51,113 nt of DNA from Stemphylium vesicarium (GCA_004380135.1 QXCR01000183.1:1-51113), one strand, 5' to 3'. Shown: positions 12,201-24,118, counted from the stretch's first letter. The notes: generated by a model from the sequence alone, not told the origin. Numbers and translations are program-made.

Positions 12201-12757
12201 GAGATGAGACGCTTAGTATAGATGGCTGGTTTCGAAAAAGTGTTGCGGGTGAGATAAGACTCGTAATAACCGCAGGGCTTGGTGGAAATACGTGTGAACG
12301 CATGAATTCGAAGATGGCAGCGATTGAACAATTTAACTCTAGTCAAGTGTGTGCTCAAGCTCACGAGACGGAGCTCCTGGATTTGACCGTTGTGAAAACT
12401 TGGACCGAATAGGAAATTTGGTCGTCCCCGCACTAAGACCAATTCGGGGAAGTGGGATCAGGGATACAGCCAATCCTCACATAGCTCCGGGCGTATTGCG
12501 ATACTCCAAGTACCTTGCTAGCGCCCTGGAGCATGACAGACCGCTAGTTGATATCGTACAGGTAGTTGAAGACAGGCAAGGCAAAGAAGACGCCGTGTGG
12601 AAACCCCTCTCGCTAGATTGTGGGTGCATTCTGACTAGGCTTAGACATGTGATCGCCTGGTATTTAATCATGTTGCCAAATGGGTCAATACCCGTTGATG
12701 TTCGATAGGGCAATGTGAAAGAAACACTGTCACATCGGGCCGGGACACTACGACATG
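12201..12757. other. Intergenic region between P450 and transcription factor genes
   Basis: Promoter of the P450 on the minus strand and 3' flank of the transcription factor gene. Open frames on both strands here have no recognisable motif. Confidence 0.5.
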
Positions 12758-15446
12758 TCAAGTATCCTGTTCGTACATAGCAGCAAGTTCGCGAAGAGCC
12801 CAGCCAATACGTGGCGCGACTGTTTGCATATTAGCCACTTATATGAAAGCGCAGCCCAGCTGGACGAACATACTTCCCCAGACCCAGGTGTCATCGTAAA
12901 GACCCGCCCAAACGCGCGCAAGCTCTGCAGCGAGTGAACAAGTTCGAGTGCGTTCCAATTCCACATCACTTAGCAGGTGACGAACGTTTTCCAGAACCTG
13001 CTTCTCCTCTGGTGCAGTCACTCGGCCTGCTTTTGGGATCTGTTCGATAGTGTGTACCCACTTCGTCACCAGTAGAGCTAAGCACAGTTAATACAACAAC
13101 GGCGAATGGGGCAAAATGTGTCAAAAACATACCAGCATCCCAGCCTGCTAGGGCATGTTCAACACTCCATTTGAAGGCGGCCGTCTTTTGCGTGAGCAGA
13201 ATCCCTGCGCGTATTGGAATTGCAAAGCCTTCTAGGGCACGGTCAACTGCCATGGCCGTGAACTCGTCGCGCTCCTGTGTGGCTTCGAAATAGCGCTTCA
13301 GAATAATACGCATGTCTTGTATGCTCTCATTGAACAAAAGCGAGCGGTCTAAGAGCCGCACAGTCATGAAGGCTCTCCCATAAGAGACACGCAGGATAGC
13401 AAAAGCGTTGAAGAGTAATGGACCTTCCGCTTCGTTCCATGTTGTGTCATTTCCAGTACGATTTCTCTTAAGAAGATTCCTGCATTGGAAGAGAGCTGCC
13501 TCTATCCGTAAAGCTTCTGGTTGCTGGCACCCTCGAGTGTCCTGCGATACACCTTCACAGGCTTGTTGCCCTTGGGTAAGGTACCAAACATTTAGCGCAA
13601 CTTGGTGCATTACAACCGATGTCGCAAATGGGGACAGTGTCCAAATATCTTGTGGCGGTGTATTATGATTGTCAGCACCGAAGAATGATGAGGCCGCCCT
13701 GCGGAGACTTATAACCGAGGATCCTGGTATCTCCTGTGCTAGTGATTCCCACTCGGAAGGTGTAGTAGCGTTCCACAGCATATCTTCGATAGGCAGGTCA
13801 ACATCGCAATCTTCTAATGCTGAGAATCCTGGCACCGTCCCGTACGCAATGGTAAGCAAGTTTCCCAGAACCACACAAGTGCACATGTACCTCCATATTG
13901 TTAGCAGGCCGCATAGTAAGGTCATTTATGGGTGCGCATACCGCTTGATTGACTCATTTTCCGCCCAATGCTTCCATTGAGACACATCTCGAGTATACGT
14001 GCTAGATTTTACAAAAGACCTTCTCAACCGGAAATCCTAGAGTTCTTAAGCGTAAAGACCAAAGGCCATAAACGAATGCACCTACTGCTGAGATATAGCC
14101 GCAACCAACAAGAGCTTGTCGTATCAGCCTCGGTACACCACTGAACCCTGCGAAAAAGACGATAATTAGACGTGCCTGGGCTATTGCTAGCGATACAAGG
14201 TCTGTTACTGGTGAATCTTGTGGCCTAGCCCAATCTAATAACAGTGCTGGGCTGCTTTGCAGTCTCTCGGTTTCGATGCTTGCCAAGGTTCGCTCAGCCA
14301 TGTAATAGAGCGATGCGGCGAGTCTTCTTTCAAGGCGGTGCAGAGCACCTATTGCACATATGCCTAGAACTAAGGGACTCGGAGCAGTCATTAGGTCCAA
14401 AGTTGGGAGATGCAGGAAGGGGAAGTGAATATGGAAGACTTGGATATAGCTATCCAAGCATTGTTGTAGTGCTGCTTTGTCAGGCAACTGGAACTCTTTG
14501 AGTTGCTCAGTCGTGAGGTGAGACTTCAAGTCCGCAGAGCAATGGGCTTTGACATCTTCGGTGATCGTCAAGCCATATTGGTTCGTCGCTCGCAGCTGTA
14601 TTGTTTGCTGGATATAGCCTCGATTTGCCACGGCCGTATTAGGGGCTGGTACATCTTCCATGAGAAGGGGTGGTAACCATTTCTCCGAAACTTGTGGATG
14701 CGAAGGTCGGTTGGTGTCTATTGATGTCATCTCTGGATGTTCTAGGGGCACAAACTGACTTTCATCAACAGGAAAAGCGAAGTGGCCGAACGTTTGACCG
14801 TCGAACGGATCAAAGAAGTCTGAGGACAGACTATTGATGAAATCGAAATGGTCGTCAGATGCACTTGGATCAAAGTCGACAGGGTCTACTATTTCCGCCG
14901 TCTTAGTAGCAACAGATGCAGGCATATAATCATTGTCGGAAGTTGTAAATTGCGGTGTCAGCATGTTTTGTACAAACTCGTCCTGGGCGTCTAGATCCGC
15001 AGCTGCAGTCGAAGGCTGTATCTCCAGTCTCTGATTCTTTGCTTCCGGAGCCGCTTTGGTCTGAGCACCGGAAACTGGAGAGGTGAACCTGTTCTTGTGG
15101 ACAGTCTTCTCATGTCGTGTCACGAGGTCGCTAAGCAGTATACTTAGCCGAGAGCAGCCCTGCAACGCGGTTAACACAAACTTACCTACGAGCGTATCGC
15201 CGAGAACAGATACGGCATGCAAACGGCTTTCCCTGGGAATCTAGTACCTATCAGTTTTTAAGCCGCAAAGCTTGGGGAAGGGTATGCGATCGCACGGCTT
15301 TGCTCATGACGATTTCGATGTTCGGCTCTTTTGAAGGATTTATGGCACTGCCCGCAAGCGTGAACTACCTGTGGCCGCTCTTGCAACGAAAAGACTGACA
15401 TGCCTTTGTCCATGTCAGACGGTACTGTTACGGGATCTATCGGCAT
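12758..15446 (-). CDS. C2H2 zinc-finger transcription factor with fungal-specific regulatory domain
   Basis: Seven exons (15446-15296, 15240-15186, 15130-14086, 14036-13942, 13890-13133, 13077-12874, 12819-12758) give 789 residues. Two C2H2 fingers are assembled across the first three exons. Finger 1 is CGQCHKSFKRAEHRNRHEQS with its last His supplied by exon 2. Finger 2, CRICSRRYAR then SDLVTRHEKTVH, is split between exons 2 and 3. An acidic, low-complexity linker of about 150 residues follows, then a fungal-specific transcription factor domain (PF04082 type): HIHFPFLHLPTL, later WAENESIKRYMCTC and LLTIAYGTVPGFSALED. The C-terminus ends with the typical WVWG...PRIGWALRELA block, recovered only by using the last 54-nt intron. 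No stop interrupts the model. Such factors often regulate nearby metabolic genes; the adjacent P450 is a candidate target (inference). Confidence 0.85.
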
Positions 15447-15849
15447 GATGGATTATATTATGCAATACGGAATAGTATGTGGTCAAGCATCGGAAGCGGA
15501 ATGATTGGAGGCCCAGAGTTGTGATGATCATGTGATAAGCTAGCGTGCGGGGTAGCCGGTAAATGCGAAGTATCGAGGTAGGAAGAGTTGTACATCCAAC
15601 GCATCACAACAACTGCGGCAAGTACCGTGCCCGTGCGCGAAACGAGCGAGCCACCTCATCGAGATATTGACGATAGAAAAATGAAGCTGTAGAGCCACAC
15701 CCAAAAGCTACCATCGCGAAAAAGCTGGTGTATTGCTATATAGAGCCTTGCGCTTCGATTGTGCTATCTATATCTGGCTGGTAACCGCGAGTTGCGGCCT
15801 CTTGCGGTGATTTTGGGTGGGGGAGACGCAGCTGGCGGTGCAGCGTCAA
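15447..15849. other. Promoter region of the transcription factor gene and edge of the pogo-like element
   Basis: No gene seen. The exact left end of the transposon remnant could not be placed; I found no convincing terminal inverted repeat by eye. Confidence 0.4.
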
Positions 15850-17640
15850 CACGACTTCGAGTAGCTATAACACGACGACGCTTTGTTGAATTTTTGCAGC
15901 TTTATGTGAGGCCTTTCGCTTACGTTCGTTTGCTATATCGCGAAATTTTCTGCGGTTGCAGCGTCGCGTTGCAGCTTTTTGAGCGCTCGTTCGGCAGCCA
16001 GCGTTTGAGCTTGTGCTTTCTTCGCCTCGCGACGCTCCTCAGCGGCACGCTGTCGAGCCACCTTTGCCTCCTCTTGCTGCTACCTTTTGTATGCTGTTGC
16101 TGCCGCCTTTGCCTCTCTATCGCGAGATTTTTGGAGTTGTAGCTGCGCGGCTTCATCGAGCTCTGCAGCTTTGTGCGCGCGGTCGCGCGCAAGCTTCCTG
16201 GGACTGTAGAATACAGCGCCGCCGTGCCAGTCGTCGCCGTCTTGTGTAGTCAGTAGCGTCCGCTGCGTCGGGCGCTTCTTGATTACATTGAGCTCGTGTT
16301 GTAACTCCTCGTTGTTGACCTGTAGCGAGTGGAGGCTCTGCGACAGCCGCTTGGCTTCAATTCTTGTCTTATTAACAACTGCAGAGTCAAGGATTTTGCG
16401 CAGCTCAGTCCAGCCATTGCTGTCGCCATGTTCTCCAATTTCTGCGTCTTTATCGTGTGGTTGTGGGTGGTTGTTGAAGCGTTTCAGTACAGCGTCCGCA
16501 TCCATCGGCCACACGCCTGTAGCTTCAAAACTCTTCAAAATAAGCTCCGAGGTCATCGTAGAGCTCCACCCCGGCCAAAATTTGCTGTAAAAGTCGGGTT
16601 TCATGATCCTCGCGAGGCCCTGGGTTCGCTGGAGGTGGGTGGTGAGCTCCTCGGTGTAGTGCGTCGAAAGCGGCGCAAAGAGGACGACATCGAGCGGCTG
16701 CAAGCTGTGAGTTGAATGAGGTGGAAAGACCATAAGGAGGATGCGTTTCGCGTCGCAATATTCTAAAAATTCAGGCGTAAGGTGGTTGCCGTGGCCGTCA
16801 AGGATTAGAAGCAGCCATTGACGGTGAGCTTTGGCTAGTGTATAGCGATTGAACACCTAATGAAGCTAGGCAAGCCCCAGGTCATTGTTTGACCATCCCG
16901 TCGCCCAGTGGAAGATGAAAATCTGGTGTTATTCAGCTATAAGGTTGTCAATCTAGGTCGATTGAATCCCGGAGGTGCCCTAGTAGATAAGAGCGGATAG
17001 TAATGCCTCTCTAGAAGCTCATACGCAAGCTAGCAGCGTTACCTATTCTCTATTACTATCTCTAAGCGCTATAGTACGCTCTTTTAACTCCTAAATTACC
17101 TTAGAGACTATGCCTTTAGTGCGGCTATGAATACTAATAAAGAAACCTTATGTATATTATACGTGTTGCGCTTATTAACGCCATATTTATACATCTTGGA
17201 GTATAATAGTTTGAATTATAGCTCGTAATTGCTCCTACTATCAGCTAAATAGCGCTCACGATCCATCCCGGCGCTCCATTTAGTGGTGAGCTTATCGGCA
17301 TGGCGATGTAGAAACCGAGTAATCTAGCTGTCGGAGACCTCCCACTTCGCAACCGCAGTGGCGAAACTTTGCAGCATGCTTCTGGTGAGTGGCAAGCTGT
17401 CTCTTTTGCATCTTTCTATGCATTCGATAAGCTCCTCCTCTTCTTGTGGGTTGACGATTGCGCTGCACACTTCTGTGCCTCCGCGATACCGGTAGCGTCG
17501 TTCGGTTAACACCGAGCATTCTTGCGACTTCGCGGTACGAGAATTGATCTCCAGCTTCACGCAATTCCAAATATTCAATTACTTCTTGAACCGGATCGAT
17601 GGTGGTCGAGTTATATGGGGTTGAAGTTGGAACAGTTACA
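15850..17640 (-). mobile_element. Decayed pogo/Fot1-like (Tc1-mariner superfamily) transposon with DDE transposase pseudogene
   Basis: Read on the minus strand. The N-terminal part (about 17610-17330) encodes a psq/CENP-B-type helix-turn-helix, DPVQEVIEYLELREAGDQFS then YREVARMLGVNRTTL, followed by a frameshift into an EEEELIECIERC segment. The middle (17290-16860) is AT-enriched and broken by stops, yet still gives KLTTKWSAGMDRERYL and GWSNNDLGLA pieces. The C-terminal part (16856-16080) is open: LLILDGHGNHLTPEFLEYC and PPHSTHSLQPLDVVLFAPL hold the second Asp and the third acidic region of the DDE_1 domain. A Lys/Glu/Ala-rich tail continues past a stop at 16080 to about 15,850. The combination of stops, a frameshift and local AT enrichment means the copy is inactive. 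The damage resembles repeat-induced point mutation. Ends and target duplication were not found. Confidence 0.82.
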
Positions 17641-18255
17641 TCACAATCATGGTGGGGTGGCTCGACCCGCGAACTGGCTCGTTTCGCGCACGGGCACGGT
17701 GTCGAAGAAGAAGTTACAGTTGCAAGTAATACCCTACGGCAAAGGTATGCCGCGGCCCAAACAGTCGACAAGCATGGTGTATATTGAGGGCCACAACAGG
17801 CACTCCAATGCCTTAACTAAACCCAGCCTGCGAGCCGATATAACAGCTTCACCAAGTTCTCGCAGTCACTTGCACAACATCCAGCGGACGACGTCTCAGT
17901 CGAATACTTTCCCTCATGTAAATCGTTGGCTAAATACACGGCAAGAAGCCGATTCTTGGTATCACTTTACGCTTCTCGGATAGAATAACGTCGCTTGTCT
18001 TCTTTGTACGGTGCGGACTGCACTGTCTGTTCGATTTCGTCAGTCACTGTCACGGTTTGGGGTTCTTTCCTGCTCTCCTGCTCTCGCTGCACTCGCGACT
18101 ACTCACCTTAGCGAGCTACGCCTATCTAGGCTAGCGCTGTTTACGGTCACTCACCTACATAAACCTTCCATAGCTTTTACAATACAACCTCAGTCAATCC
18201 TCAACTTTCACTCTATGCGTACGCTCAACAACTCCCACAGTCACACTCTTCACTA
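17641..18255. other. Intergenic region; nothing recognised
   Basis: Between the pogo-like remnant and the GcvT-like gene. It includes CT-rich sequence (18040-18200) and may contain the right end of the transposon. No gene is supported. Confidence 0.4.
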
Positions 18256-19666
18256 TCAAGTGTGGGATACGTGATTGCTTACCGCTTTGATAATCTTCTG
18301 AGGAAACCCCTTTGGGCCCCATGTTACCTCCACGACGGTCCCATTAACAGCGTGTTCTGTGAGAATGATACCGAGGAAGATTGTGTCTTTGAACCAATAG
18401 CTATAGCATCTGGACACGGCGCACCCGATAGTTTTGCCCGCCATGGACACGGTACTGCCCTCCACTGCGCCGAGGAGGCCGCGGGGCATCTCCATGTACT
18501 CGTAAGATTCGGATCGGTAGAGCGACGCGTGAACATCGATTACATCCTCCTTGTTCCACACAAGCGTTACGAGCTTGTTAGGAGGGGCGTCCTTGATCTT
18601 GGATAGAGCATCACGACCGATGAAGTCATGCTCAAAGTTGACAAGCCATCCCCAACCTAGATCAAAGGGCGTAAAGTGGTACGTCACAGGATCAGTGCCA
18701 TGACTACCGTGAGCGTTGGATATCGCTATCTTAAAGTCGAATCTGATGTCTCGTGAAAATTTGCGAAAATTGGCAAGCTCCTTGTTCTCGGCTGTTGTGT
18801 GGACAGCGGGAATGAAGTCAATTGATGGCGTAGCAAAAGTGGCTTCGACCTAAGGTCGCCTGGTTAGCCTACCATCGCGATTGCATCTGAAGTGGTGTTT
18901 AACGGCTTACGTGATTGACGCATTTTGCGCGCGCACCAAGCCGACGGATGTTATACTTTTGGCCAGCGTTGACAATAGTGCTGAAAACCTTCTGTGCGTC
19001 TTCCATCGATCCCCAAAGCTCGAATCCCAGCTCACCAGATACACCTTGCCGCAGGCAGAGGAATCTGTTGTTTTCGATAGAGATCTCCTTCCATTGCATG
19101 AATTTGATGTCTCGGACGCCATTGTCGGTAATCTCATCCAGGAGCTGGACACCCTTTGGCCCCTGGACTTGTAGGAGGAACCAGTCATCAGTAACAAGTT
19201 CAAGAGAGGCGTCGAATTTTTTCTTTCCAAACTTGAACTGATACACGAGTCAAACGGTTCCAGGACCACTTGTGAAGATAAAGTCATCTCCTACAAGCAT
19301 CAAGACTAATCCCTCGCCGACGACGCATCCATTTGCTTGACAGAAGATCGCGTGCTTAGCTTGACCGGGCGAAAAGTTCGGCCAGCAGTTGGTTGACATC
19401 CACTCAAAGAACGCTTTGGCCTCGAGGCCAGTAACTCTGGCTTTGGCTAGAGACGACCAGTCGCCTATGTAACAGTCGGTTTTCCATGAAACACTCTCGT
19501 CGACCCAGCCGGTGTATTCGTAGGCTTCGAACACCTGACCAAAGCGGGACCACGTGTTGACCTTCGGATCAAGGGGGACAGCAGGCGAGAGATGCACGGC
19601 ATGGGTATGTTCCCCGCTCTCCCACCATAGTTGTTTGATCTGCTGGTCTTGGGTTGCTGGCGACAT
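18256..19666 (-). pseudogene. GcvT/LigM-like aminomethyltransferase-fold protein (putative folate-dependent O-demethylase) with one in-frame TGA
   Basis: Exon 1 is 19666-18911 and exon 2 is 18849-18256, joined by a 61-nt intron with a GCTAACC branch site; the total is 449 codons. The protein resembles the glycine-cleavage T-protein family, and more closely the LigM/DesA-like branch that removes aromatic O-methyl groups onto tetrahydrofolate. Supporting segments are DDWFLLQVQGPKGVQLLDEI, LRQGVSGELGFELWG, IRRLGARAKCVNHVEATFAT across the junction, PFDLGWGWLVNFEHDFIGRDA, and a C-terminal barrel with VTWGPKGFP. Codon 139 (19252-19250) is TGA, followed in the same frame by LVYQFKFGKKKFDAS, so reading clearly continues. 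No intron removes it. The simplest reading is a recent nonsense mutation; a sequencing error or stop readthrough cannot be excluded. It sits between a dead transposon and a split FAD hydroxylase gene on the same strand. Confidence 0.75.
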
Positions 19667-20297
19667 CTTGGATCAATCTCGAGGGCTTGCTATGAGAAAT
19701 CCGGAAAACGATAGGTGGTTAACTTATTCACCCACTTCCTCGCCCTGTGTTTATTTGAATGTCCCCTATCAAGTTCGAACCAGAGCTGTATGTACTACCA
19801 TGCTGTGCATTGTGGTGGGACAGCCGGACATACCGTCACCATAGCATCCCGCATTCCCTAATTAGGCAACGTGGGATGGCGCCATGCGACGATCGCTGCC
19901 GCAGGGGTCATAGATCTTACCCCATTGCTTGGTGAGGCAATTTCACCGCTCTTCTCGTCTATCAGTTCCACTCATGGCACTCATGGGAGAAATTCCGTGA
20001 TCGCCCATCCTGCCAGCTATTGTAATCCGCTAAGAGTAATGGTACAGGGGCATCTACGCACGACAGTGGTCGAGTAGCGAGACTGTCTCCTCTCGTAAAC
20101 CGCTCGAGAAATCCAGTATCAGTACTGATGTGATCGAAAAAGAATGTGCGAGTGATTTTTTCCAGCATTCACCACAGCATACACATGGGTGGCATCGACT
20201 CGTATAGTTTGTTACATTGTTGTACTCACTATTTCATCTGTTTGACCCAATGTATCATCACAACCTCAAAGTAATTTCAACCGGTAACGTCATTCCC
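19667..20297. other. Intergenic region; nothing recognised
   Basis: Promoter side of the GcvT-like gene and 3' flank of the FAD-hydroxylase fragment. No gene supported on either strand. Confidence 0.45.
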
Positions 20298-20720
20298 TTA
20301 TTTGTTGACATATGCTATCAGAATGGGTAGACTAGAAAGCCCAGGAAGAGATAGCCTCCGTCGCTTGTAGTACGCAGTCATATCGTGCGCAAAGTTTAAT
20401 GCCCTCTGCGAAAGAGTGGTTAGAAGAGCCCGAGTGAACAGTACCAAACAGGGACAACTTACAAGCTGGAAGGCGACCGACGCCTCATCACTCTTATCCG
20501 CCTCCTGCATCGCAGCGATTCCAGGATCGTTTGCTTCTACTTCATCCTCATGAGGAAAGATTCGGAGATGACGTTGGTGAACTTCTCGTACTTTTCCCGT
20601 CGAATCTGATCGTACTTGTCGAGGATGTCGGTCTCTGCCCGGTCGTCGTGTATACCTGCAAGGCAGTCGAACAACTCGCCTACATCAACAAGGCCACCAG
20701 TAAGACCCGTGCCACCACTT
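20298..20720 (-). pseudogene. FAD-dependent aromatic monooxygenase, detached C-terminal part
   Basis: On the minus strand from about 20720 the frame reads GGTGLTGGLVDVGELFDCLA and then DKYDQIRREKYEKFTNVISE. This is the typical segment after the second FAD-contact motif (normally near GGLGLTGG) of phenol 2-monooxygenase-like enzymes. A one-base frameshift follows RMK near 20555, after which EANDPGIAAMQEADKSDEA continues in a shifted frame. A GTAAGT donor at 20462 and an acceptor just before 20405 join to ALNFAHDMTAYYK, and the reading ends at 20298. The N-terminal part of the same protein lies at 24119-25073. About 28 residues expected between the two parts (the GD motif region before NPFGG) are missing or unrecognisable next to the inserted sequence. 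Confidence 0.78.
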
Positions 20721-20763
20721 TTAATGTTAGAGAGTTACTAGATAATGGAAGCTCTAGGCATCA

Positions 20764-20780
20764 ATCTGGCTACGCCAGAT
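20764..20780. repeat. Small perfect hairpin at the left edge of the inserted sequence
   Basis: ATCTGGC and GCCAGAT form a 7-bp perfect stem around a TAC loop. It lies in sequence not homologous to the hydroxylase gene, just outside the AT-rich repeat, and may be part of the element end. Confidence 0.45.
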
Positions 20781-20832
20781 TGGCTTGGCTTGACTGCCCG
20801 TATTAATTTGGCTTAATTGATAAGATTAATCA
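20777..20832 (+). repeat. Direct repeat flanking the hAT remnant, left copy
   Basis: AGATTGGCTTGGCTTG followed by GCTTAATTGATAAGATTAATC matches 24043-24097 (AGATTAGCTGGGCTTG, GCTTAATTGATGAGATTGATC) in the same orientation. 33 of 37 of these positions agree, and three of the four differences are G/A transitions. The repeat brackets the hAT transposase remnant. Confidence 0.55.
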
Positions 20833-20915
20833 ATTAAAAACGCTTAGATTGATTAGCTTAATTAATAAGATTAATAGTATAGCGTTCGTGAGGCTGTAAA
20901 AGTAGGGTATCGTGA

Positions 20916-23498
20916 CTATTCGTGGTGTTGAGTCTCGTTATCGCTGTTAATATCGTCGTCCCATGTATCTATGCCGTACAACGTCTCTATATCGCTGTCG
21001 GTTATACAACTTGTACGGCTTGTATCGTCATTGCCTAAGCCAGCTTTTCGCCACCGTCGTACGCACTGTATCGCCGCCAAAAGCTGAGGTTGTATAGCTC
21101 GTCGGCGAGGCTCCAATAGGTCTCCTAGCTCACTAAACATACGCTCACACTCGCAGCTTGACGCTGGGATAGACAGTACGTCAAGTGCAAGCTTGCTAAG
21201 ACGCGGATAGCGATCCCGTAACGATAGCCAGTATTTTATTGGGTTGTTGGCGTCCTCCGTATCCTTATCTACACGTCGCTCGCACTGTTTCCACTGAGTA
21301 AACTCGTCGTCGACTATCGTGCTGTTGCCAGCGCTTGTAGGATCGATAAGGCCGTCGATTGCGTCGTCTATATCGTTCGATACAGGCTTCGTGCGTTGTA
21401 CAGCGGTCGTAGGGGTATTGTATAAAGCCCACAAGGTGCGGAAGTTGTGGTTGTTAGTCGACAGCTAGCTAGGTTTGTCAGTACCCCAGGCAGCGTCGCA
21501 ATACGTCTTGTAGTACGGATGGAGTATTGTAGCGGCGTAATAGACGGGCGATAGGTCTAATTTGGCGTAGTACTCGTTGGCTTTTGTCCACGCTGCGCGC
21601 ATATTAATGGCCAGATGATCCTCAGGTGCCTCGTTGTGAGCGTTGTAGTTGACTGCCTCGTAGTTCTCGACGCGCTACTCATAATAATTAAGTATATATT
21701 CAAATACTGGTATCACCTCAGCGATAGAGCCAAACCTACCGCTCTTACCACGCCTTTTAAGGCGCTTTATAGCAGCTTTTAGAGGCTTCAACGCGTCCAT
21801 ATACTCCGTAACCACCGCCCAATCGTGTGTTGTTAGGCCGCTTAATCTCATCCACCGCGGCGCGTCGGGTAGCTTCTTGCGGCGGATTTCTGCGTACGTA
21901 TCCTCATCTCGCACCCGCTTTATATGGTGATTGGCGTACGCGTTAATAGCTGACTGTAACTGTACAGCGCGCTCAAAGCAGGAGTAGTAGGAGTTCCAGC
22001 GAGTAACAACTGGTTTTACAGGCTCGAGGATCTTGCGTTTATCGGCTGGCGCGTCGACGGGTAGCTCGCGATGGGCAAGGCGCTGAAAGTTAGTAAAAAG
22101 AGCGTACTGTTGTGGTGTTTTAATATAGTTGACGATTGCCATAAGTACGCCTAACGGCCCATCGTGCCTCCACTCGCTCATATACTCGCTCTTGATAGCA
22201 AACTCAGCTGGGTCGTTATTGTACGAGCTGGAGTCCTTGCCCCAAAGGAGTGTTTGACCGACGAGGTTCAGCGTATAGGGAGCATAACAGAGGCGGCGAT
22301 AGACGTCATTAAAGCCTATTTGCCGCGCGATTGCCTTAACTATAGCATTATTATTTCTTGCGTTATTAAGTACGAAGTATCCTATAGTTACTAGATTAAT
22401 CCTAAAGTAATTTAACGTCTAAATAACTACGCTAGCTATTAACTCGCCACTATAAGTGCCTGTTAACTGCGGCAGCGCAATAGGAAGATCGACAAGACTG
22501 CTGTTGCTATTAACGTAGTGCGCAACGATACCTAGGTAGCCACGCTTGCCGCCCTTCGTCATCCAGCCGTTAAAACTTATGTGTATCTTACTCTAGGCGT
22601 GTAATAGGTCCTTAACAACGCGCGGCTTCATATAGTCGTACAGGCGTAGAACGTAGGTGGTAGCGCTATTATGAGACCCCCAAAGTGCTCTCTCTGCTTG
22701 TGGGTTGGCCATCGATATAACCTGTCGAAAAGCCGGCGATTCGAACGTAGAAAGCGGCAGGTTTGCCTCTACAAGCCAGCCAACAGCAGCGAGTCTAAAG
22801 TGCTGTATATTGAAGCCAGAGAGCTCGTTCGCAACCGTCTGGCTAACCCGGTTGCCAGTAAGTACACGCTGGAGGGCGCTGGGGCGAGTGGACTGAGAGC
22901 TTTTGTAAGGTGGTTGATGGTTATAGCCGCGTTTTATCTCTCTAAGGTGTCGCTGAGCTGCTAATATTGAGCGTGTTGTCTCTTATACTTAGGTAACGCC
23001 AGCGTCGATAAACTTATGCTCGTGGCAATAGCGGCATACGAAGTATATACGCGTGGGATCCTTGCGATATGCGACGCGGTAGCCGTAGCGATATATCCAG
23101 CTTTTCTTCTGACGCTGTGACGCCATAGGCTTCATATATCGCGGCAGACGACTCTAATTAATGCTATCAAAGTCGTCCGCAAAGCTCTCTTCAAAGCCTT
23201 TAGTATTATTATTATTAGTTATTATTATTATTGCCTCGTCGCTGCTAATAATAGGCGGTGCGATAGCTTCTTCGACCTGCGTTTCGCGTAGTCGCGCTTC
23301 TAAACTTGACGCCTGGGACGCTTCAACCAGGGCTTTACGAGGAGATGGACGAGGAGAAATACGAGGGGAGCGACAAGGCGACGGTGGAGGGCTTTAGATA
23401 GGTATAGGTTGGCTTAGAGTACCGCAAGGTAGAGGCACGCCCTTCTGACGCTTTCTTGACGTGCCGACAACGTCGTAGACGCGTCTTTTTGGTGGCAT
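20916..23498 (-). mobile_element. Decayed hAT-family transposase inserted in the FAD monooxygenase gene
   Basis: The minus-strand reading starts at an ATG at 23498 (MPPKRRVYDVVGTS). It runs through a BED-like zinc-finger region (IYFVCRYCHEHKFIDAG), a catalytic region broken by several stops (ISFNGWMTKGGKRGYLGIVA; QTLLWGKDSSSYNNDPAEF), an intact stretch at 22181-21675 (VVTRWNSYYSCFERAVQL), and the C-terminal dimerisation domain at 21434-20916. That domain carries the diagnostic YPRLSKLALDVLSIPASSCE block and FSELGDLLEPRRR. Several stops (TAG, TAA) and a broken stretch around 21440-21670 make it non-functional. Together with flanking AT-rich DNA it separates the two halves of an FAD hydroxylase gene. 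Confidence 0.85.
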
Positions 23499-23539
23499 AC
23501 TTGCGATCGCAAGAGGGAGATAAGCGGGTAGTAATAGCG

Positions 23540-24042
23540 ATAATAAATTAGCGCGTATAGGTTAAGGTTAAAAAGATATTATAGCTTTGTTATTATTATT
23601 TAGGTTATGATATTAAAGCTTAGCGCGTTTTTATATATTATAACTATCTTTACCTATAATAATATATATATTAATATTACGCTTATACTTAACTCTACTA
23701 AGCCTAATAAGCTTAGTAGGGGCGTATAATAGCTAGGCTTTAACTTAGTAACTTTAAAGGGTAAGGCTTACGCCCTATAGTCGCTAAGTTAAAGCTATTT
23801 TTTATAAGTTTAAATTATAGTAGTAAGAAGTCTTTTATGAAGCTTTAATATAAATGTATATTTAGCGTTGTTATAATTTTTTTTATAATATTATCAGTTA
23901 CTATAACTTTAAAAAAGGATTACGATATCGCTCTTATAGTAAGCCTAATAGCCTTACGCTTAAGCTAAATCTTATTAATCTTATTAATCCTATTAATTAA
24001 TCTTATACTTTTAAGCTTAATTAACTACTATTTTATAATATA
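23540..24042. repeat. Strongly AT-rich, transition-mutated transposon flank
   Basis: Almost entirely A/T with many TA dinucleotides and repeated ATTAAT/CTTATTAAT motifs, unlike the genic DNA around it. This composition is what repeat-induced point mutation leaves in Pleosporales. It contains no coding frame and is probably the 5' untranslated part of the hAT element. Confidence 0.6.
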
Positions 24043-24097
24043 CTAGATTAGCTGGGCTTGTAATACAAATTGTCACAGCTTAATTGATGAGATTGAT
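24043..24097 (+). repeat. Direct repeat flanking the hAT remnant, right copy
   Basis: Partner of 20777-20832. Immediately to its right, 24102-24121 reads ATTGATTGTTGACAAGTCTG, which is the complement of a CAGACT...CAACAATCAAT terminus like that of the 162-bp MITE at 36976. This edge abuts the last recognisable hydroxylase codons. Confidence 0.55.
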
Positions 24098-24118
24098 CTG
24101 GATTGATTGTTGACAAGT

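Noticed and set aside
15850..17640. Active pogo-like transposase
   Set aside because: The 777-nt open C-terminal part is preceded by many stops and a frameshift, and no terminal repeats were found.
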